From Zhouia amylolytica (GTDB lineage Bacteria > Bacteroidota > Bacteroidia > Flavobacteriales > Flavobacteriaceae): a stretch of DNA of 64,000 bases. The notes under the pieces are model-generated. The model searched no databases. It was not told the DNA's origin and saw nothing but the letters and a program-made list of their open reading frames with translations. Of the stretch, positions 9,605 through 18,916 are shown piece after piece. The stretch is from positions 149,079 to 213,078 of the forward strand of contig NZ_FPAG01000001.1 of assembly GCF_900116365.1 (NCBI RefSeq), in the 5' to 3' direction. The position numbers were made by a program, and so were the translations under genes. Every line of letters starts with the position of its first letter. The stretch's first letter is position 1.

Positions 9605-10549
9605 ATGAATTTAGTTACCGGTGCTACAGGATTGGTTGGATCGTTTACGACTCTGGGCCTTCTAAAAAAGGGTGAAAAAGTACGCGCTCTTTATAGAAAT
9701 AAGGATAAACAACTCCTTACCAAAAAAGTTTTCGAAATGCATAATGCCATTGATCTTTTTGATGCGATTGAATGGTACCAATCTGATATTACCGATATTC
9801 CACGTTTAACTAATGCCTTTATTGGCATAGATCATGTTTATCACTGTGCTGCCCTTATAAGCTTCAACCCAGGTGACCGAAGGAAACTTAAAAAGAGTAA
9901 TATTGAAGGCACTGCCAATATTGTAAACCTATCTATCGATCATCATATAAAAAAACTGTGTTATGTAAGCAGTATTGCCACGTTAGGAAAACCCATAAAG
10001 GAAACTGCTGTTACGGAGAAAAATCACTGGAATCCTGAAGCTCCTAATAATGTGTATGCTGTGAGCAAATACCGGGCAGAAATGGAAGTATGGAGAGGTT
10101 CTCAGGAAAACTTAGATGTAATAGTTGTTAATCCGGGGGTAATTCTGGGGCCTGAGCATTTTGAAAGTGGCAGTGGAGCATTCTACAAAATACTTCGTAA
10201 AGGTGTTTCTTTTTATCCCCAAGGCGGAACTGGTTTTATCGAGGTTGAAGATGTTGCTAAATACATGATCGCCTTAATGCATTCGAATATTAAAAATGAG
10301 CGCTATATATTAGTTTCTGAAAATACTTCTTACAAAGAAGTTATCGATAGAATTGCTAACAAAACCAAAACAAAGCCACCTCATAAACCTCTTAAAAACT
10401 GGATCTTAAAGGTACTTTGGAGGTTAGATTGGCTTAAAGCTGTTTTTGGAGGTAAACGAAAACTAACTAAAAACACAGCACATTCTTTAAATTCAAGCAC
10501 TTACTATTCGAGCGAAAAACTTAGAGAAACGCTTTCCAAAATAGGTTAA
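9605..10549 (+). CDS. NAD-dependent epimerase/dehydratase (extended SDR)
   Basis: 314 residues with an N-terminal Rossmann fold: GATGLVGS (about 6-13) as dinucleotide-binding loop, DHVYHCAALISF, a catalytic YxxxK (YAVSKYRAE) and NPGVILGP. This is the DFR/3-beta-HSD-like branch of extended short-chain dehydrogenases; the substrate is not predictable. The ATG at 9605 leaves only four residues before the Gly-rich loop, usual in the family. The stop overlaps the convergent DUF4296 gene by 4 bp. TAATTTCG just upstream resembles a -7 element. Confidence 0.87.
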   Translation: MNLVTGATGLVGSFTTLGLLKKGEKVRALYRNKDKQLLTKKVFEMHNAIDLFDAIEWYQSDITDIPRLTNAFIGIDHVYHCAALISFNPGDRRKLKKSNIEGTANIVNLSIDHHIKKLCYVSSIATLGKPIKETAVTEKNHWNPEAPNNVYAVSKYRAEMEVWRGSQENLDVIVVNPGVILGPEHFESGSGAFYKILRKGVSFYPQGGTGFIEVEDVAKYMIALMHSNIKNERYILVSENTSYKEVIDRIANKTKTKPPHKPLKNWILKVLWRLDWLKAVFGGKRKLTKNTAHSLNSSTYYSSEKLRETLSKIG

Positions 10550-10986
10550 TCCTCTTCAGAAAGTTCAGCTGGTGTTAAGCTATCATTCTTTTTAATAACT
10601 GGCGCATTTTTCTCCATCTCTATGGTTCGTTTATTACGCATAAGACTATCGGCCAAAGCCTTTTCTTCTTTTAGGCGTTCTTCGACTCTCTGGAATATTC
10701 GAAGGTGGATATTGGGTTTTGAAGCATAATAAACACTACTCCTGGCCAATTGCAGGCTATCTATTTTATGCTTTTCATAAATAAACTCTTCAGGCTGGAT
10801 CTCATTTTCTCTTAATACTTTCACATTTGAAGAACGAGCAGCGTTTAAAACCGCTATATCATAAAAAATAGCAACCATTTCATCTTCCTCTATCAAGTTT
10901 TCTGGTTTTTCTACCACATTCGTCTCACAAGAAACAAGCAGTAAAACAGTACCAAAAACAATCAATATATTTTTTAGTATACTCAT
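10546..10986 (-). CDS. DUF4296 lipoprotein
   Basis: 146 residues. Lipoprotein signal with lipobox LLVSC (Cys20). A DUF4296-like central part (about 30-115: LIEEDEMVAIFYDIAVLNAAR, FIYEKHKIDSLQLARSSVYYASKP) and a charged, coiled-coil-like tail (ERLKEEKALADSLMRNKR). Function unknown; the family is confined to Bacteroidota. Last gene of a three-gene operon with dihydroorotase (10-bp gap) and a GT2 enzyme. No catalytic residues can be proposed. Confidence 0.85.
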   Translation of the reverse strand: MSILKNILIVFGTVLLLVSCETNVVEKPENLIEEDEMVAIFYDIAVLNAARSSNVKVLRENEIQPEEFIYEKHKIDSLQLARSSVYYASKPNIHLRIFQRVEERLKEEKALADSLMRNKRTIEMEKNAPVIKKNDSLTPAELSEED

Positions 10987-10996
10987 TTACGCAGTA

Positions 10997-12337
10997 TTAA
11001 TCTCTGTTAAAAGTCAGTCGCTTAGCATTTCTGTTTTCAGAAACCTGTCCTTCCTTATACGCCAAATAACCATTTACAAAGGTATGTGTTATTTTAGATT
11101 TAAACGCAGTTCCTTCGAAAGGAGACCATCCACATTTGTATAAGATATTTTCCCTGGTTACTTTCCATTCATCATTCAGGTCAACCAATACCAAATCAGC
11201 ATAATATCCCTCACGAACGAAACCACGATCTTTTATTTGAAATAGCTTTGCAGGATTATGACACATTTTCTCTACAATCTTTGTCAAACCTATCTTCCCC
11301 CTGTGATAATTCTCCAACATAGCCGGCAACACGTGTTGTACCAATGGTCCACCTGACGGGGCTTTGGTATAAACGTTTTGTTTTTCTTCAAGGGTATGTG
11401 GCGCATGGTCAGTTGCTATGACATCGATACGATCATCGAGCAACGCTTTCCATAATTCATCTCGGTCTTCGGCAGTTTTTACAGCCGGATTCCATTTAAT
11501 CAAAGTTCCCTTTTCTTCATAATCCGCATCAGAAAACCACAAGTGATGCACACATACTTCGGCGGTAATCTTCTTTTCTTCCAAAGGAATATCATTCACG
11601 AACTGATGAGTTTCCTTTCCGGTGGAAAGGTGAAATATATGCAATCTTGCACCGGTTTTCTTAGCCAAGGCTATGGCTTTTGAAGACGACAAATAACAAG
11701 CTTCTTCACTTCTTATTATGGGGTGATATTTAATTGGAATATCATCTCCATAAATACCTGTATAATGCTCTAAATTTCTTTTAATGGTGGCCTCATCTTC
11801 ACAATGAGTACAAATAACCATATCGGTATTTGAAAATATAGTTTCTATGACCTGCTCATTATCTACCAACATATTCCCTGTGGACGATCCTAAGAACAGT
11901 TTTACTGCGGGACAAGATTTATTATCTAATTTTTTTAATTCTTCGAGATTGTCATTAGTTCCTCCAAACATGAAAGAATAGTTCGCATAGGAAGAATTGG
12001 CGGCGATACTAAACTTCTCTTCTAACTTTTCTATAGTAGTTGTTTGGGGATTTGTATTTGGCTGCTCCATAAAAGTGGTAACTCCACCTGCAACGGCTGC
12101 TCTACTTTCGGTTGCAATATTTGCCTTATGGGTTAATCCGGGCTCACGAAAATGAACCTGATCATCTATAATCCCCGGCAACAAATAGTTCCCTTTGGCA
12201 TCAATAACATTGGCATTTAAAGCACTAATTCCAGTTTCAATTTTAACAATTCGCTCTCCTTCAATCAAAACATCTACTTCCAGGATCTGCCCTTCATTTA
12301 CAACCTTTGCATTCTTAATTAGTGTTTGCTGCCCCAT
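10997..12337 (-). CDS. pyrC: Dihydroorotase (class I-type amidohydrolase)
   Basis: 446 residues, metal-dependent amidohydrolase fold. Motifs: LPGIIDDQVHFREPGLTHK, GGVTTFMEQPNT, AVKLFLGSSTGNM, CTHCEDE, HIFHLST, VIATDHAPH (metal Asp). Converts carbamoyl-aspartate and dihydroorotate in pyrimidine synthesis, cytoplasmic. The usual HxH metal pair reads Q60-V-H62; as far as I recall this Gln is normal in bacteroidotal dihydroorotases, so it is not evidence of inactivity. Middle gene of an operon, 1 bp after the GT2 stop and 10 bp before the DUF4296 gene. A dihydropyrimidinase-like activity is the alternative. Confidence 0.9.
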   Translation of the reverse strand: MGQQTLIKNAKVVNEGQILEVDVLIEGERIVKIETGISALNANVIDAKGNYLLPGIIDDQVHFREPGLTHKANIATESRAAVAGGVTTFMEQPNTNPQTTTIEKLEEKFSIAANSSYANYSFMFGGTNDNLEELKKLDNKSCPAVKLFLGSSTGNMLVDNEQVIETIFSNTDMVICTHCEDEATIKRNLEHYTGIYGDDIPIKYHPIIRSEEACYLSSSKAIALAKKTGARLHIFHLSTGKETHQFVNDIPLEEKKITAEVCVHHLWFSDADYEEKGTLIKWNPAVKTAEDRDELWKALLDDRIDVIATDHAPHTLEEKQNVYTKAPSGGPLVQHVLPAMLENYHRGKIGLTKIVEKMCHNPAKLFQIKDRGFVREGYYADLVLVDLNDEWKVTRENILYKCGWSPFEGTAFKSKITHTFVNGYLAYKEGQVSENRNAKRLTFNRD

Positions 12338-12338
12338 T

Positions 12339-13076
12339 TTAATTAAATTTTTCTTTTCTGAATAAACTATTAAACTTCATTTTCAGCACGCCCCAGATAG
12401 CTTCGTATATAATCTTGCCATCCATTTTAGACGTACCCTTCACCCTATCGGTAAAAACAATCGGCACTTCAATCAATTTAAACTTCTGCAGGTGTGCCTT
12501 GAACTTCATTTCTATTTGAAAAGCATACCCTACAAACTGGATCTTATCCAGATCCAGACGTTCGATAACACTTCTTTTATAACAAACAAATCCTGCGGTT
12601 GGATCATTAACACGCATTCCCGTTATCAACTTCACATAAAACGAAGCCCCATAACTCAATATTATCCTTCCCATTGGCCAATTTACTACATTAACCCCCT
12701 TAATATACCTGGAACCGATAGCCAGGTCAGCGCCCTTATTAATACAGGCATCCAATAATCTTGGTAAGTCTTTTGGGTTATGAGAAAAATCAGCATCCAT
12801 TTCAAAAATATAATCATAGTTGTTTTTAAGTGCCCACTTAAAACCATGAATATATGCGGTTCCTAATCCTGTTTTTTCCTGACGAACCTCCAAAAATAAT
12901 TCGTCTTTAAATTGCTTTTGAAGCTCTCTAACTTTATCGGCGGTACCATCGGGTGAATTATCATCGACAATGAGTACATGATAATTTTGCTTTAAATCAA
13001 ATACCGCTTTTATAATGGCTTCAATATTCTCTATTTCGTTGTAGGTCGGTATAATGACCACACATTCTGATGTCAT
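12339..13076 (-). CDS. Polyprenol monophosphomannose synthase-like GT2 glycosyltransferase
   Basis: 245 residues, soluble GT2 domain: VVIIPTYNEIENIE, VDDNSPDGTA, the DxD-type metal motif FEMDADFSHNP, and IGSRYIKGVNVVNWP, which is characteristic of dolichol-phosphate-mannose synthases. It would transfer a sugar from GDP- or UDP-sugar to polyprenyl phosphate on the inner membrane face. First gene of the operon with dihydroorotase. The divergent neighbour is a GT39-type membrane transferase that uses polyprenyl-phosphate sugars as donor, so the two may act in sequence. TATTTTTG at 13104-13097 (minus strand) could be its -7 element. Confidence 0.9.
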   Translation of the reverse strand: MTSECVVIIPTYNEIENIEAIIKAVFDLKQNYHVLIVDDNSPDGTADKVRELQKQFKDELFLEVRQEKTGLGTAYIHGFKWALKNNYDYIFEMDADFSHNPKDLPRLLDACINKGADLAIGSRYIKGVNVVNWPMGRIILSYGASFYVKLITGMRVNDPTAGFVCYKRSVIERLDLDKIQFVGYAFQIEMKFKAHLQKFKLIEVPIVFTDRVKGTSKMDGKIIYEAIWGVLKMKFNSLFRKEKFN

Positions 13077-13202
13077 CTATTTGCTCTTAATGAATGCAAA
13101 AATAGTATAATTAAACTGATCGATTCAGATAATCGTTATTAATCAGTCTATAAAGAGAAGAAAGTTGAAATAATACCTATTTTTGTCACAAATTTATTTT
13201 GA

Positions 13203-14873
13203 ATGCAACAAACAAAAAAGTCTGATCAAATCGTCTTGATTTTTTTAGCGGCTTTAACAGGTATCAATCTTTTACAGAGCCATTTAACTGAGCTTATTTT
13301 CGACGAAGCTTATTACTGGTATTTCGCAAAGGATTTAGCATGGGGATACTTTGATCACCCACCTGCGGTAGCATTTTTTGTAAAACTTGGCTCTTTGTTG
13401 TTTGATGGAGAGTTGGGAGTTCGTTTTTTCGCTCCATGGTTATTATCAGGGTCTATTTATTTTATTTGGAAGCTCATTGAGTCGCCCAAAAAACATGAAC
13501 ATGTTTTACTTTTTTGTCTGATTTCTTCTTCATTAGCTTTATTAAACGCTTACGGATTCTTTATGCTTCCGGACACCCCTTTAATTTTCTTTTCAACTTT
13601 ATTCCTGTTTGCTTACCAGGCATTCCTGAAAAAAGAGCGTGTTCAAAATATTTTTTTACTGGCATTGAGCATGGCTTTAATCATGTATAGCAAATACCAT
13701 GCGTTTCTGTTAATTGTTTTTGTAATCCTCGGTAATATAAGGATCTTATTAAACCTAAACTTTTGGAAAGCTATTGGTCTTTCCTTGCTATTTTACACAC
13801 CTCACCTGGTGTGGCTTTTCGAAAACGATTTTGCTCCTTTACGTTATCATTTTTTTGACAGAGCTGATAGTTATTATAAAATATCATATACCACCGAATA
13901 TCTTCTTGGACTTATTGGCATTATGGGTTTTGCCTCGCCATGGATATACTATTCGCTGGTAAAAACTCACAGTCAAAACAAATTTGACAAAAGCTTAAAA
14001 TACACTGTTTGGGGCATTATCATATTCTTTTTGTTCTCTTCTTTTAACCGGAGAACACAAGCTCAATGGCCAATGCTCATTATCATTCCTTTGTTCATAT
14101 TCGTGTTTCGATATGCCATTAACCATCCGAAATTTAAAAAAGGACTGACCGTCGCCTCTTCTGTTTCATTAGTTGTTATTTGCTACTTGAGATTTGCAAT
14201 GCTTTTTCCTTCGCTAATACCGTTCAGTTATGAAACCCATGGCAATAAAGCCTGGGCGATGGAGCTAAAAGAAAAAACAAATGGCCTCCCGGTCATATTC
14301 ACCAATTCGTACAGAAATGCAAGCATGTACAGCTTTTACTCCGGGGTCGATGCTTATTCTTTAAATGATCTTAAGTTCAGACTCAATCAATACGATCTCG
14401 ACACCTCTGAACTCAGGTTTCAAAACAAAAAAGTTGCTTACATTACTAATTCTGAAGCGTATTCTCCATCCTTCTCGGTACAACAAGCATTTAAAAACAG
14501 GACTTTAAAAGGTATTATAGTAGCTAATTTTAGTTCTTGGCGTAAATTGAAAATTGAGACAGAGACCCAGAACATTAAATCTTTTTCACAGCCGCAACCG
14601 ATCACTATCATTAACCCTTATAATGTGAATATCCCTATTGAAAAGCTGGAACTTCACGGGGTCACATTAGATGAGAAAAAGCGTATTATTGACACTTTAA
14701 AAATTAAAGTAAATGACTATGATGCTCCAATCATAAAGGCTAATTCTTTTATGAATTTGAAGATTTCAATACTGGATCATACACCTGAAAATATTGAAAA
14801 ATATTTTAGATTGAGTATATCCGAGAACGAGCTACCTTATGGATTTAATGGCGAAATTATTCCAATAAAATAG
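13203..14873 (+). CDS. GT39/ArnT-like membrane glycosyltransferase
   Basis: 556 residues. About ten hydrophobic segments in the first 345 residues and a soluble C-terminal part. The first loop carries FDEAYYWYFAKDLAWGYFDHPP, the DE motif and DHPP of the GT-C (PMT_2) superfamily that takes sugars from polyprenyl phosphate. Acceptor not predictable (protein or lipid A sugar are both possible). Divergent from the GT2 synthase likely to make its donor. The stop is directly followed by the next gene's ATG. TATTTTTG at 13178-13185 is a good -7 match without a clear -33. Confidence 0.87.
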   Translation: MQQTKKSDQIVLIFLAALTGINLLQSHLTELIFDEAYYWYFAKDLAWGYFDHPPAVAFFVKLGSLLFDGELGVRFFAPWLLSGSIYFIWKLIESPKKHEHVLLFCLISSSLALLNAYGFFMLPDTPLIFFSTLFLFAYQAFLKKERVQNIFLLALSMALIMYSKYHAFLLIVFVILGNIRILLNLNFWKAIGLSLLFYTPHLVWLFENDFAPLRYHFFDRADSYYKISYTTEYLLGLIGIMGFASPWIYYSLVKTHSQNKFDKSLKYTVWGIIIFFLFSSFNRRTQAQWPMLIIIPLFIFVFRYAINHPKFKKGLTVASSVSLVVICYLRFAMLFPSLIPFSYETHGNKAWAMELKEKTNGLPVIFTNSYRNASMYSFYSGVDAYSLNDLKFRLNQYDLDTSELRFQNKKVAYITNSEAYSPSFSVQQAFKNRTLKGIIVANFSSWRKLKIETETQNIKSFSQPQPITIINPYNVNIPIEKLELHGVTLDEKKRIIDTLKIKVNDYDAPIIKANSFMNLKISILDHTPENIEKYFRLSISENELPYGFNGEIIPIK

Positions 14874-15527
14874 ATGGAAAGTATTTTAAGACATACCACC
14901 GACTTAACTATTGAAAGTTTTTTACTCGTGGGCTGCCTTGTCTTAATGACGTTTGCCAAAGCAACAGATGAGGGTCGTTTTCCTCTATTTATCAGTATTT
15001 TTTATTCTGAGAAATACTTCAAAGTTTACAGCAAAGAAAAATCACACACCCATAATTGGTTTAATATATTTTTACTTCTTGTTCAGGTGATCACCCTGGG
15101 GTTTCTTTGCAAAATCTCTATTGACTTTTTCGATCTTTCGATACAAGCAAACATACTCACTATAACAGCATTCATCTTACTTGTTATCCTTTTTAAATAT
15201 TATTTAGAAAAAACCATTGCCACGGTTTTTAACATAAATTCTTTCGCAGAAAGTTATCATTTTGAAAAGTTAAGCTACTTAAATTTAAGTTGTCTTCTAA
15301 GCCTTCCGTTTATTACGTTGCTGATATACAGCGATTTAAACAAGAAAATTTTATTTTTCTCAACGATTTCACTTTTTATTTTACTAAATGTTATTTCTTT
15401 TGTTTTAATATTAAAAAATCATCAAAAAATCATTCGCTACAACTTGTTTTATTTTATTTTGTATCTTTGCGCGCTAGAAATAGCCCCCATATTAATACTA
15501 GTTAAGGTATTATTAGGAAGAATCTAA
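14874..15527 (+). CDS. DUF4271 membrane protein
   Basis: 217 residues with about seven hydrophobic segments and Phe/Ile/Leu-rich composition. N-terminal part contains FAKATDEGRFPLFISIFYSEKYFKVY, a charged loop before the second membrane helix, typical of DUF4271. Function unknown. The ATG directly follows the TAG of the GT39 gene and hemD starts 17 bp after its stop, so the three are co-transcribed; DUF4271 next to hemD is an arrangement I recognise from flavobacteria. Base composition is more A+T-rich than the flanks, as expected for a membrane protein. Confidence 0.85.
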   Translation: MESILRHTTDLTIESFLLVGCLVLMTFAKATDEGRFPLFISIFYSEKYFKVYSKEKSHTHNWFNIFLLLVQVITLGFLCKISIDFFDLSIQANILTITAFILLVILFKYYLEKTIATVFNINSFAESYHFEKLSYLNLSCLLSLPFITLLIYSDLNKKILFFSTISLFILLNVISFVLILKNHQKIIRYNLFYFILYLCALEIAPILILVKVLLGRI

Positions 15528-15544
15528 AAAACGTAAGGTAAACT

Positions 15545-16294
15545 ATGAAAGTTAAAACAATTTTGGTTTCTCAGCCTGAGCCCAAAGTAGAAAATTCACC
15601 TTATTCCCGTTTAGTTGAAAAACAAAAGGTGAAAATCGATTTCAGGCCTTTTATTCATGTCGAAGGAGTTAATGCTAAAGATGTTAGACAACAAAAAGTT
15701 GATTTGTCTCAGTTTACCGCAATCATCTTCACGAGCAGGAATGCTGTTGACCATTTTTTCAGAATTGCAGATGAAATGAGACACAAAGTTCCGGATTCGA
15801 TGAAGTATTTCTGCCAATCGGAAGCGGTAGCGTATTACTTACAGAAATACGTTGTTTACAGAAAAAGGAAAATTTATGTTGGCAAGAGAAACTTTCCGGA
15901 TCTTGCACCTTTAATTAAAAAATACAAAGACGAAAAGTACCTTCTTCCATCATCAGATGTTTTAAAACCTATTGTTCCTGAAACATTAGACGAACTAAAA
16001 ATAGACTGGAAAAGGGCAATTTTATATAAGACAGTTGTTAGCGACTTATCAGACCTTAAAGATGTTTATTATGACATCTTGGCATTTTATAGTCCATCAG
16101 GAATTGAGTCTTTATTTAAGAACTTCCCTGATTTTAAACAGAATGAAACAAGAATTGCTGTTTTTGGAAACACAACCCAAAAAGCAGCGGAGGCCAGTGG
16201 ATTGAGGATTGATATTATGGCTCCTACCCCTGACACACCATCAATGACTATGGCTTTAGAGAAGTACATTGTTGAAGCGAACAAAGGAAAATAA
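15545..16294 (+). CDS. hemD: Uroporphyrinogen-III synthase
   Basis: 249 residues, a two-lobed HemD-type protein: KTILVSQPEPKVENSPYSRL at the start, FTAIIFTSRNAVDHFF (about 58-73), LLPSSDVLKPIVPETL, and ILAFYSPSGIESLFKNFPD in the second lobe. HemD cyclises hydroxymethylbilane to uroporphyrinogen III for haem and sirohaem. HemD is poorly conserved, so the call rests on lobe layout and the TSRNAV and SPSG motifs. Last gene of the GT39/DUF4271/hemD unit, closed by a long symmetric terminator. Confidence 0.87.
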   Translation: MKVKTILVSQPEPKVENSPYSRLVEKQKVKIDFRPFIHVEGVNAKDVRQQKVDLSQFTAIIFTSRNAVDHFFRIADEMRHKVPDSMKYFCQSEAVAYYLQKYVVYRKRKIYVGKRNFPDLAPLIKKYKDEKYLLPSSDVLKPIVPETLDELKIDWKRAILYKTVVSDLSDLKDVYYDILAFYSPSGIESLFKNFPDFKQNETRIAVFGNTTQKAAEASGLRIDIMAPTPDTPSMTMALEKYIVEANKGK

Positions 16295-16313
16295 TACTTG
16301 ATTGGTTATACAA

Positions 16314-16350
16314 TAAAAAAGCCCTTGAAAATTTTCAAGGGCTTTTTTAT
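16314..16350. terminator. Bidirectional terminator between hemD and glyS
   Basis: Perfect 11-bp stem GCCCTTGAAAA (16321-16331) with TTTTCAAGGGC (16332-16342), A6 before and T6 after, so it works for both convergent genes. Confidence 0.92.
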
Positions 16351-16377
16351 TATTAGTAGTCATACTGTTCTGAATTA

Positions 16378-17919
16378 TTACATTTTATTCAGCCAGTTAC
16401 GAACATCTACTTCTTCTTTAATTATTGCTCCCAGCTCGCTGATTGCAACTCTTTTTTGTTCCATTGTATCCCGATGACGGATAGTAACAGTATGATCTTC
16501 TTTGGTTTGATGATCAACAGTAATACAAAAAGGCGTACCTGCAGCATCTTGCCTTCTGTAACGTCTTCCTACTGCATCTTTTTCATCATAGGTCACCATG
16601 AAGTCCCATTTTAGATCCTCAACGATCTGACGTGCTATTTCCGGTAATCCATCTTTCTTTACCAATGGCAGGATTGCAGCCTTGGTAGGTGCTAATACAG
16701 CCGGAATTTTTAAAACTGTTCTGGTAGTATCATTCTCTAAGGTTTCCTCCTGCAATGAATTTGAAAAGACCGCTAAAAACATTCTATCTAAACCAATAGA
16801 TGTTTCAAGCACATAAGGAACATAACTTTTATTTTCTTCCGGGTCGAAGTATTGCATTTTCTTACCTGAAAACTCCTCATGCTTTCCAAGGTCAAAATCT
16901 GTTCTGGAGTGTATTCCCTCTAACTCTTTGAAACCAAAAGGAAACTTGAATTCTATATCAGAGGCTGCATCTGCGTAATGCGCCAACTTTTCATGATCAT
17001 GAAAACGGTAGTTCTCTTCGCCTAAACCGAGCGATAAATGCCATTTTAAACGGGCTTCTTTCCAATGCTCATACCATTTTAGTTGGGTTCCCGGCTTGAT
17101 AAAGAATTGCATCTCCATTTGTTCAAATTCTCTCATTCTGAAAATAAACTGTCGAGCAACGATTTCATTTCTAAAAGCCTTACCGGTTTGCGCTATCCCA
17201 AAAGGGATCTTCATTCTACCAGTTTTCTGCACATTAGTGAAATTTGCAAATATTCCCTGGGCTGTTTCTGGTCTTAAATACAGATCCATTGCACTATCTG
17301 CAGAGGCTCCAAGCTTGGTTCCAAACATTAGGTTAAACTGCTTAACATCCGTCCAGTTTTTACTTCCAGTCTCCGGGTCGGCAATTCCTAATTCTTCAAT
17401 TAGCGATTTTACATCAGCTAAATCTTCTTTCTCAAGAGAGGCAGCCATCCTTTTTATAATAGCTTCGGCTTTTTCTTTATAACCTATCACTCTACCGTTA
17501 GTGGCTACAAACTGCTCTTCATCAAAAGACTCACCAAAGCGTTTTTTAGCCTTGGTTATTTCCTTGTCTATTTTCGCTTCAATTTTAGCTACATAGTCTT
17601 CAATTAATACATCGGCCCTGTACCTTCTTTTGGAATCTTTATTATCAATTAGAGGATCATTAAAAGCATCTACGTGACCAGAGGCTTTCCATGTTGTAGG
17701 ATGCATAAAAATTGCTGCATCAATCCCTACAATATTTTCATTCATCTGAACCATGGCTTTCCACCAATAGTCACGGATATTCTTTTTTAATTCAACCCCA
17801 TTTTGACCGTAATCGTATACGGCACTTAATCCATCGTAAATTTCGCTAGAAGGGAATACATACCCGTATTCTTTTGCGTGAGATATAACCTTCTTAAAAT
17901 GTTCATCTTGATTTGCCAT
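16378..17919 (-). CDS. glyS: Glycine--tRNA ligase (homodimeric class II type)
   Basis: 513 residues, class II synthetase of the alpha-2 type. Motif 2 region RNEIVARQFIFRMREFEQMEMQFF, substrate loop LRPETAQGIFANF, ERIGLD-like SIGLDRMFLAVF (motif 3), and a C-terminal anticodon-binding domain (APTKAAILPLVKKDGLPEIA, GRRYRRQDAAGTPFCITVD). Charges tRNA-Gly. The start MANQDEHFKKVISHAKEYGYVFPSSEIYDGL is normal for the family. The predicted promoter sits so close that the mRNA would be nearly leaderless. Monocistronic, sharing a terminator with hemD. Confidence 0.97.
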   Translation of the reverse strand: MANQDEHFKKVISHAKEYGYVFPSSEIYDGLSAVYDYGQNGVELKKNIRDYWWKAMVQMNENIVGIDAAIFMHPTTWKASGHVDAFNDPLIDNKDSKRRYRADVLIEDYVAKIEAKIDKEITKAKKRFGESFDEEQFVATNGRVIGYKEKAEAIIKRMAASLEKEDLADVKSLIEELGIADPETGSKNWTDVKQFNLMFGTKLGASADSAMDLYLRPETAQGIFANFTNVQKTGRMKIPFGIAQTGKAFRNEIVARQFIFRMREFEQMEMQFFIKPGTQLKWYEHWKEARLKWHLSLGLGEENYRFHDHEKLAHYADAASDIEFKFPFGFKELEGIHSRTDFDLGKHEEFSGKKMQYFDPEENKSYVPYVLETSIGLDRMFLAVFSNSLQEETLENDTTRTVLKIPAVLAPTKAAILPLVKKDGLPEIARQIVEDLKWDFMVTYDEKDAVGRRYRRQDAAGTPFCITVDHQTKEDHTVTIRHRDTMEQKRVAISELGAIIKEEVDVRNWLNKM

Positions 17920-17923
17920 GCAA

Positions 17924-17953
17924 CAAAAATAGCCTTTTGTAAGTAGATAGCAA
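17924..17953 (-). promoter_or_regulatory. Bacteroidota-type promoter of glyS
   Basis: Minus strand TTG (17953-17951), 19-bp spacer, TATTTTTG (17931-17924). The -7 element ends four bases before the start codon (17919-17917). Confidence 0.65.
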
Positions 17954-17956
17954 TGG

Positions 17957-18874
17957 CTATTTTAACTCGAAATTTGAACTTGCCAATAAATTAGATTCAT
18001 GGTATACATTTACAATGTAATTTCCGGCATCTACAAGTTCATTTACCACAATAAAATCACACACACTTAACGGGGAGTTTTCAAATGGAACCACAATTTT
18101 TTTACTGTAGACGACTTCCTTACCATTTAGGTCGATAGTTTTATTATTTCCTAAAATTGTTCCATCAGGATCTGTAAATTGAACATAAAATATCTGTTCT
18201 CCTTCCTGTAGCAATGTATTAGGCAGCACCACAAAACAAACTCTTAAACGATCTGTTTTGGAAATCCTGTTGGTTAGCAACATTCTTCCATTACTTCTTT
18301 CCTTATAGGCTGAAGCTTTTAAGCTTGCTATTTTTATCGGGGCTTTATTCAGTTCTTTTGACAACTCGATATTCTCACTAATTAAAGAGTCTGAAAAATC
18401 AGATAGCTGTTCGTTTGACTTCTTTAAGGTATTGGAATACCTAGTGAGTTCAACTAATCGAAGTTTCGCACTATCAATTTCTTTAGCAAGAAGTATATTT
18501 TCACGTCTTACAGAATCTAACTCTCTGTGCAACCCCCTGTTTTCGTTTCTCAGCAACAACAATTCTCTTCGATACTTGTGAAGCAAGTTATAATCTACCT
18601 CTAAAACTTTAATTGAGTCTATTAATAATGTGATACGTTGTTTATTTTCTCGAATCACTTCATTATTAACATCATTTTCTTCTGAAAGATTGCTTAAGTC
18701 GGCCTGAATTTGTTCCAGGTCCTGAATGATCATTGATTTCTCATTCTGAAGAAACGACACTTTTTCTTCACTCTCCATATAATTATAATACGAAAAGCCC
18801 GTGAGCACAATAATACATACGAACAATGCTATGAGTATAGCCTTCTGTCCCAGTTGTTTGTTTTGAACACTCAT
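17957..18874 (-). CDS. Membrane-anchored coiled-coil protein of unknown function
   Basis: 305 residues. One membrane helix near the N-terminus (about 12-30, AILIALFVCIIVLTGFSYYNY), then a long coiled coil (about 35-180) with heptad Leu/Ile and Glu/Lys/Asn, then a beta-rich C-terminal domain (about 200-305, LRVCFVVLPNTLLQEGEQIFYVQFTDP, VDAGNYIVNVYHES). The topology suggests a protein anchored in the inner membrane with a periplasmic rod and a small Ig-like head. I do not recognise a named family. Divergent from comF across 42 bp; that gap holds a 7-bp inverted repeat TTGGTTA/TAACCAA (18880-18905). Confidence 0.75.
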   Translation of the reverse strand: MSVQNKQLGQKAILIALFVCIIVLTGFSYYNYMESEEKVSFLQNEKSMIIQDLEQIQADLSNLSEENDVNNEVIRENKQRITLLIDSIKVLEVDYNLLHKYRRELLLLRNENRGLHRELDSVRRENILLAKEIDSAKLRLVELTRYSNTLKKSNEQLSDFSDSLISENIELSKELNKAPIKIASLKASAYKERSNGRMLLTNRISKTDRLRVCFVVLPNTLLQEGEQIFYVQFTDPDGTILGNNKTIDLNGKEVVYSKKIVVPFENSPLSVCDFIVVNELVDAGNYIVNVYHESNLLASSNFELK

Positions 18875-18916
18875 TAATATTGGTTAGATTTGAGACAATA
18901 ACCAAATCAAACAGAA

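Noticed and set aside
10997..12337. Dihydroorotase as inactive because of the missing first His
   Set aside because: QxH in place of HxH is, to my recollection, common in bacteroidotal enzymes, and all other motifs are intact.
17096..17482. 128-codon antisense frame in glyS
   Set aside because: Shadow of a conserved synthetase gene; no independent support.
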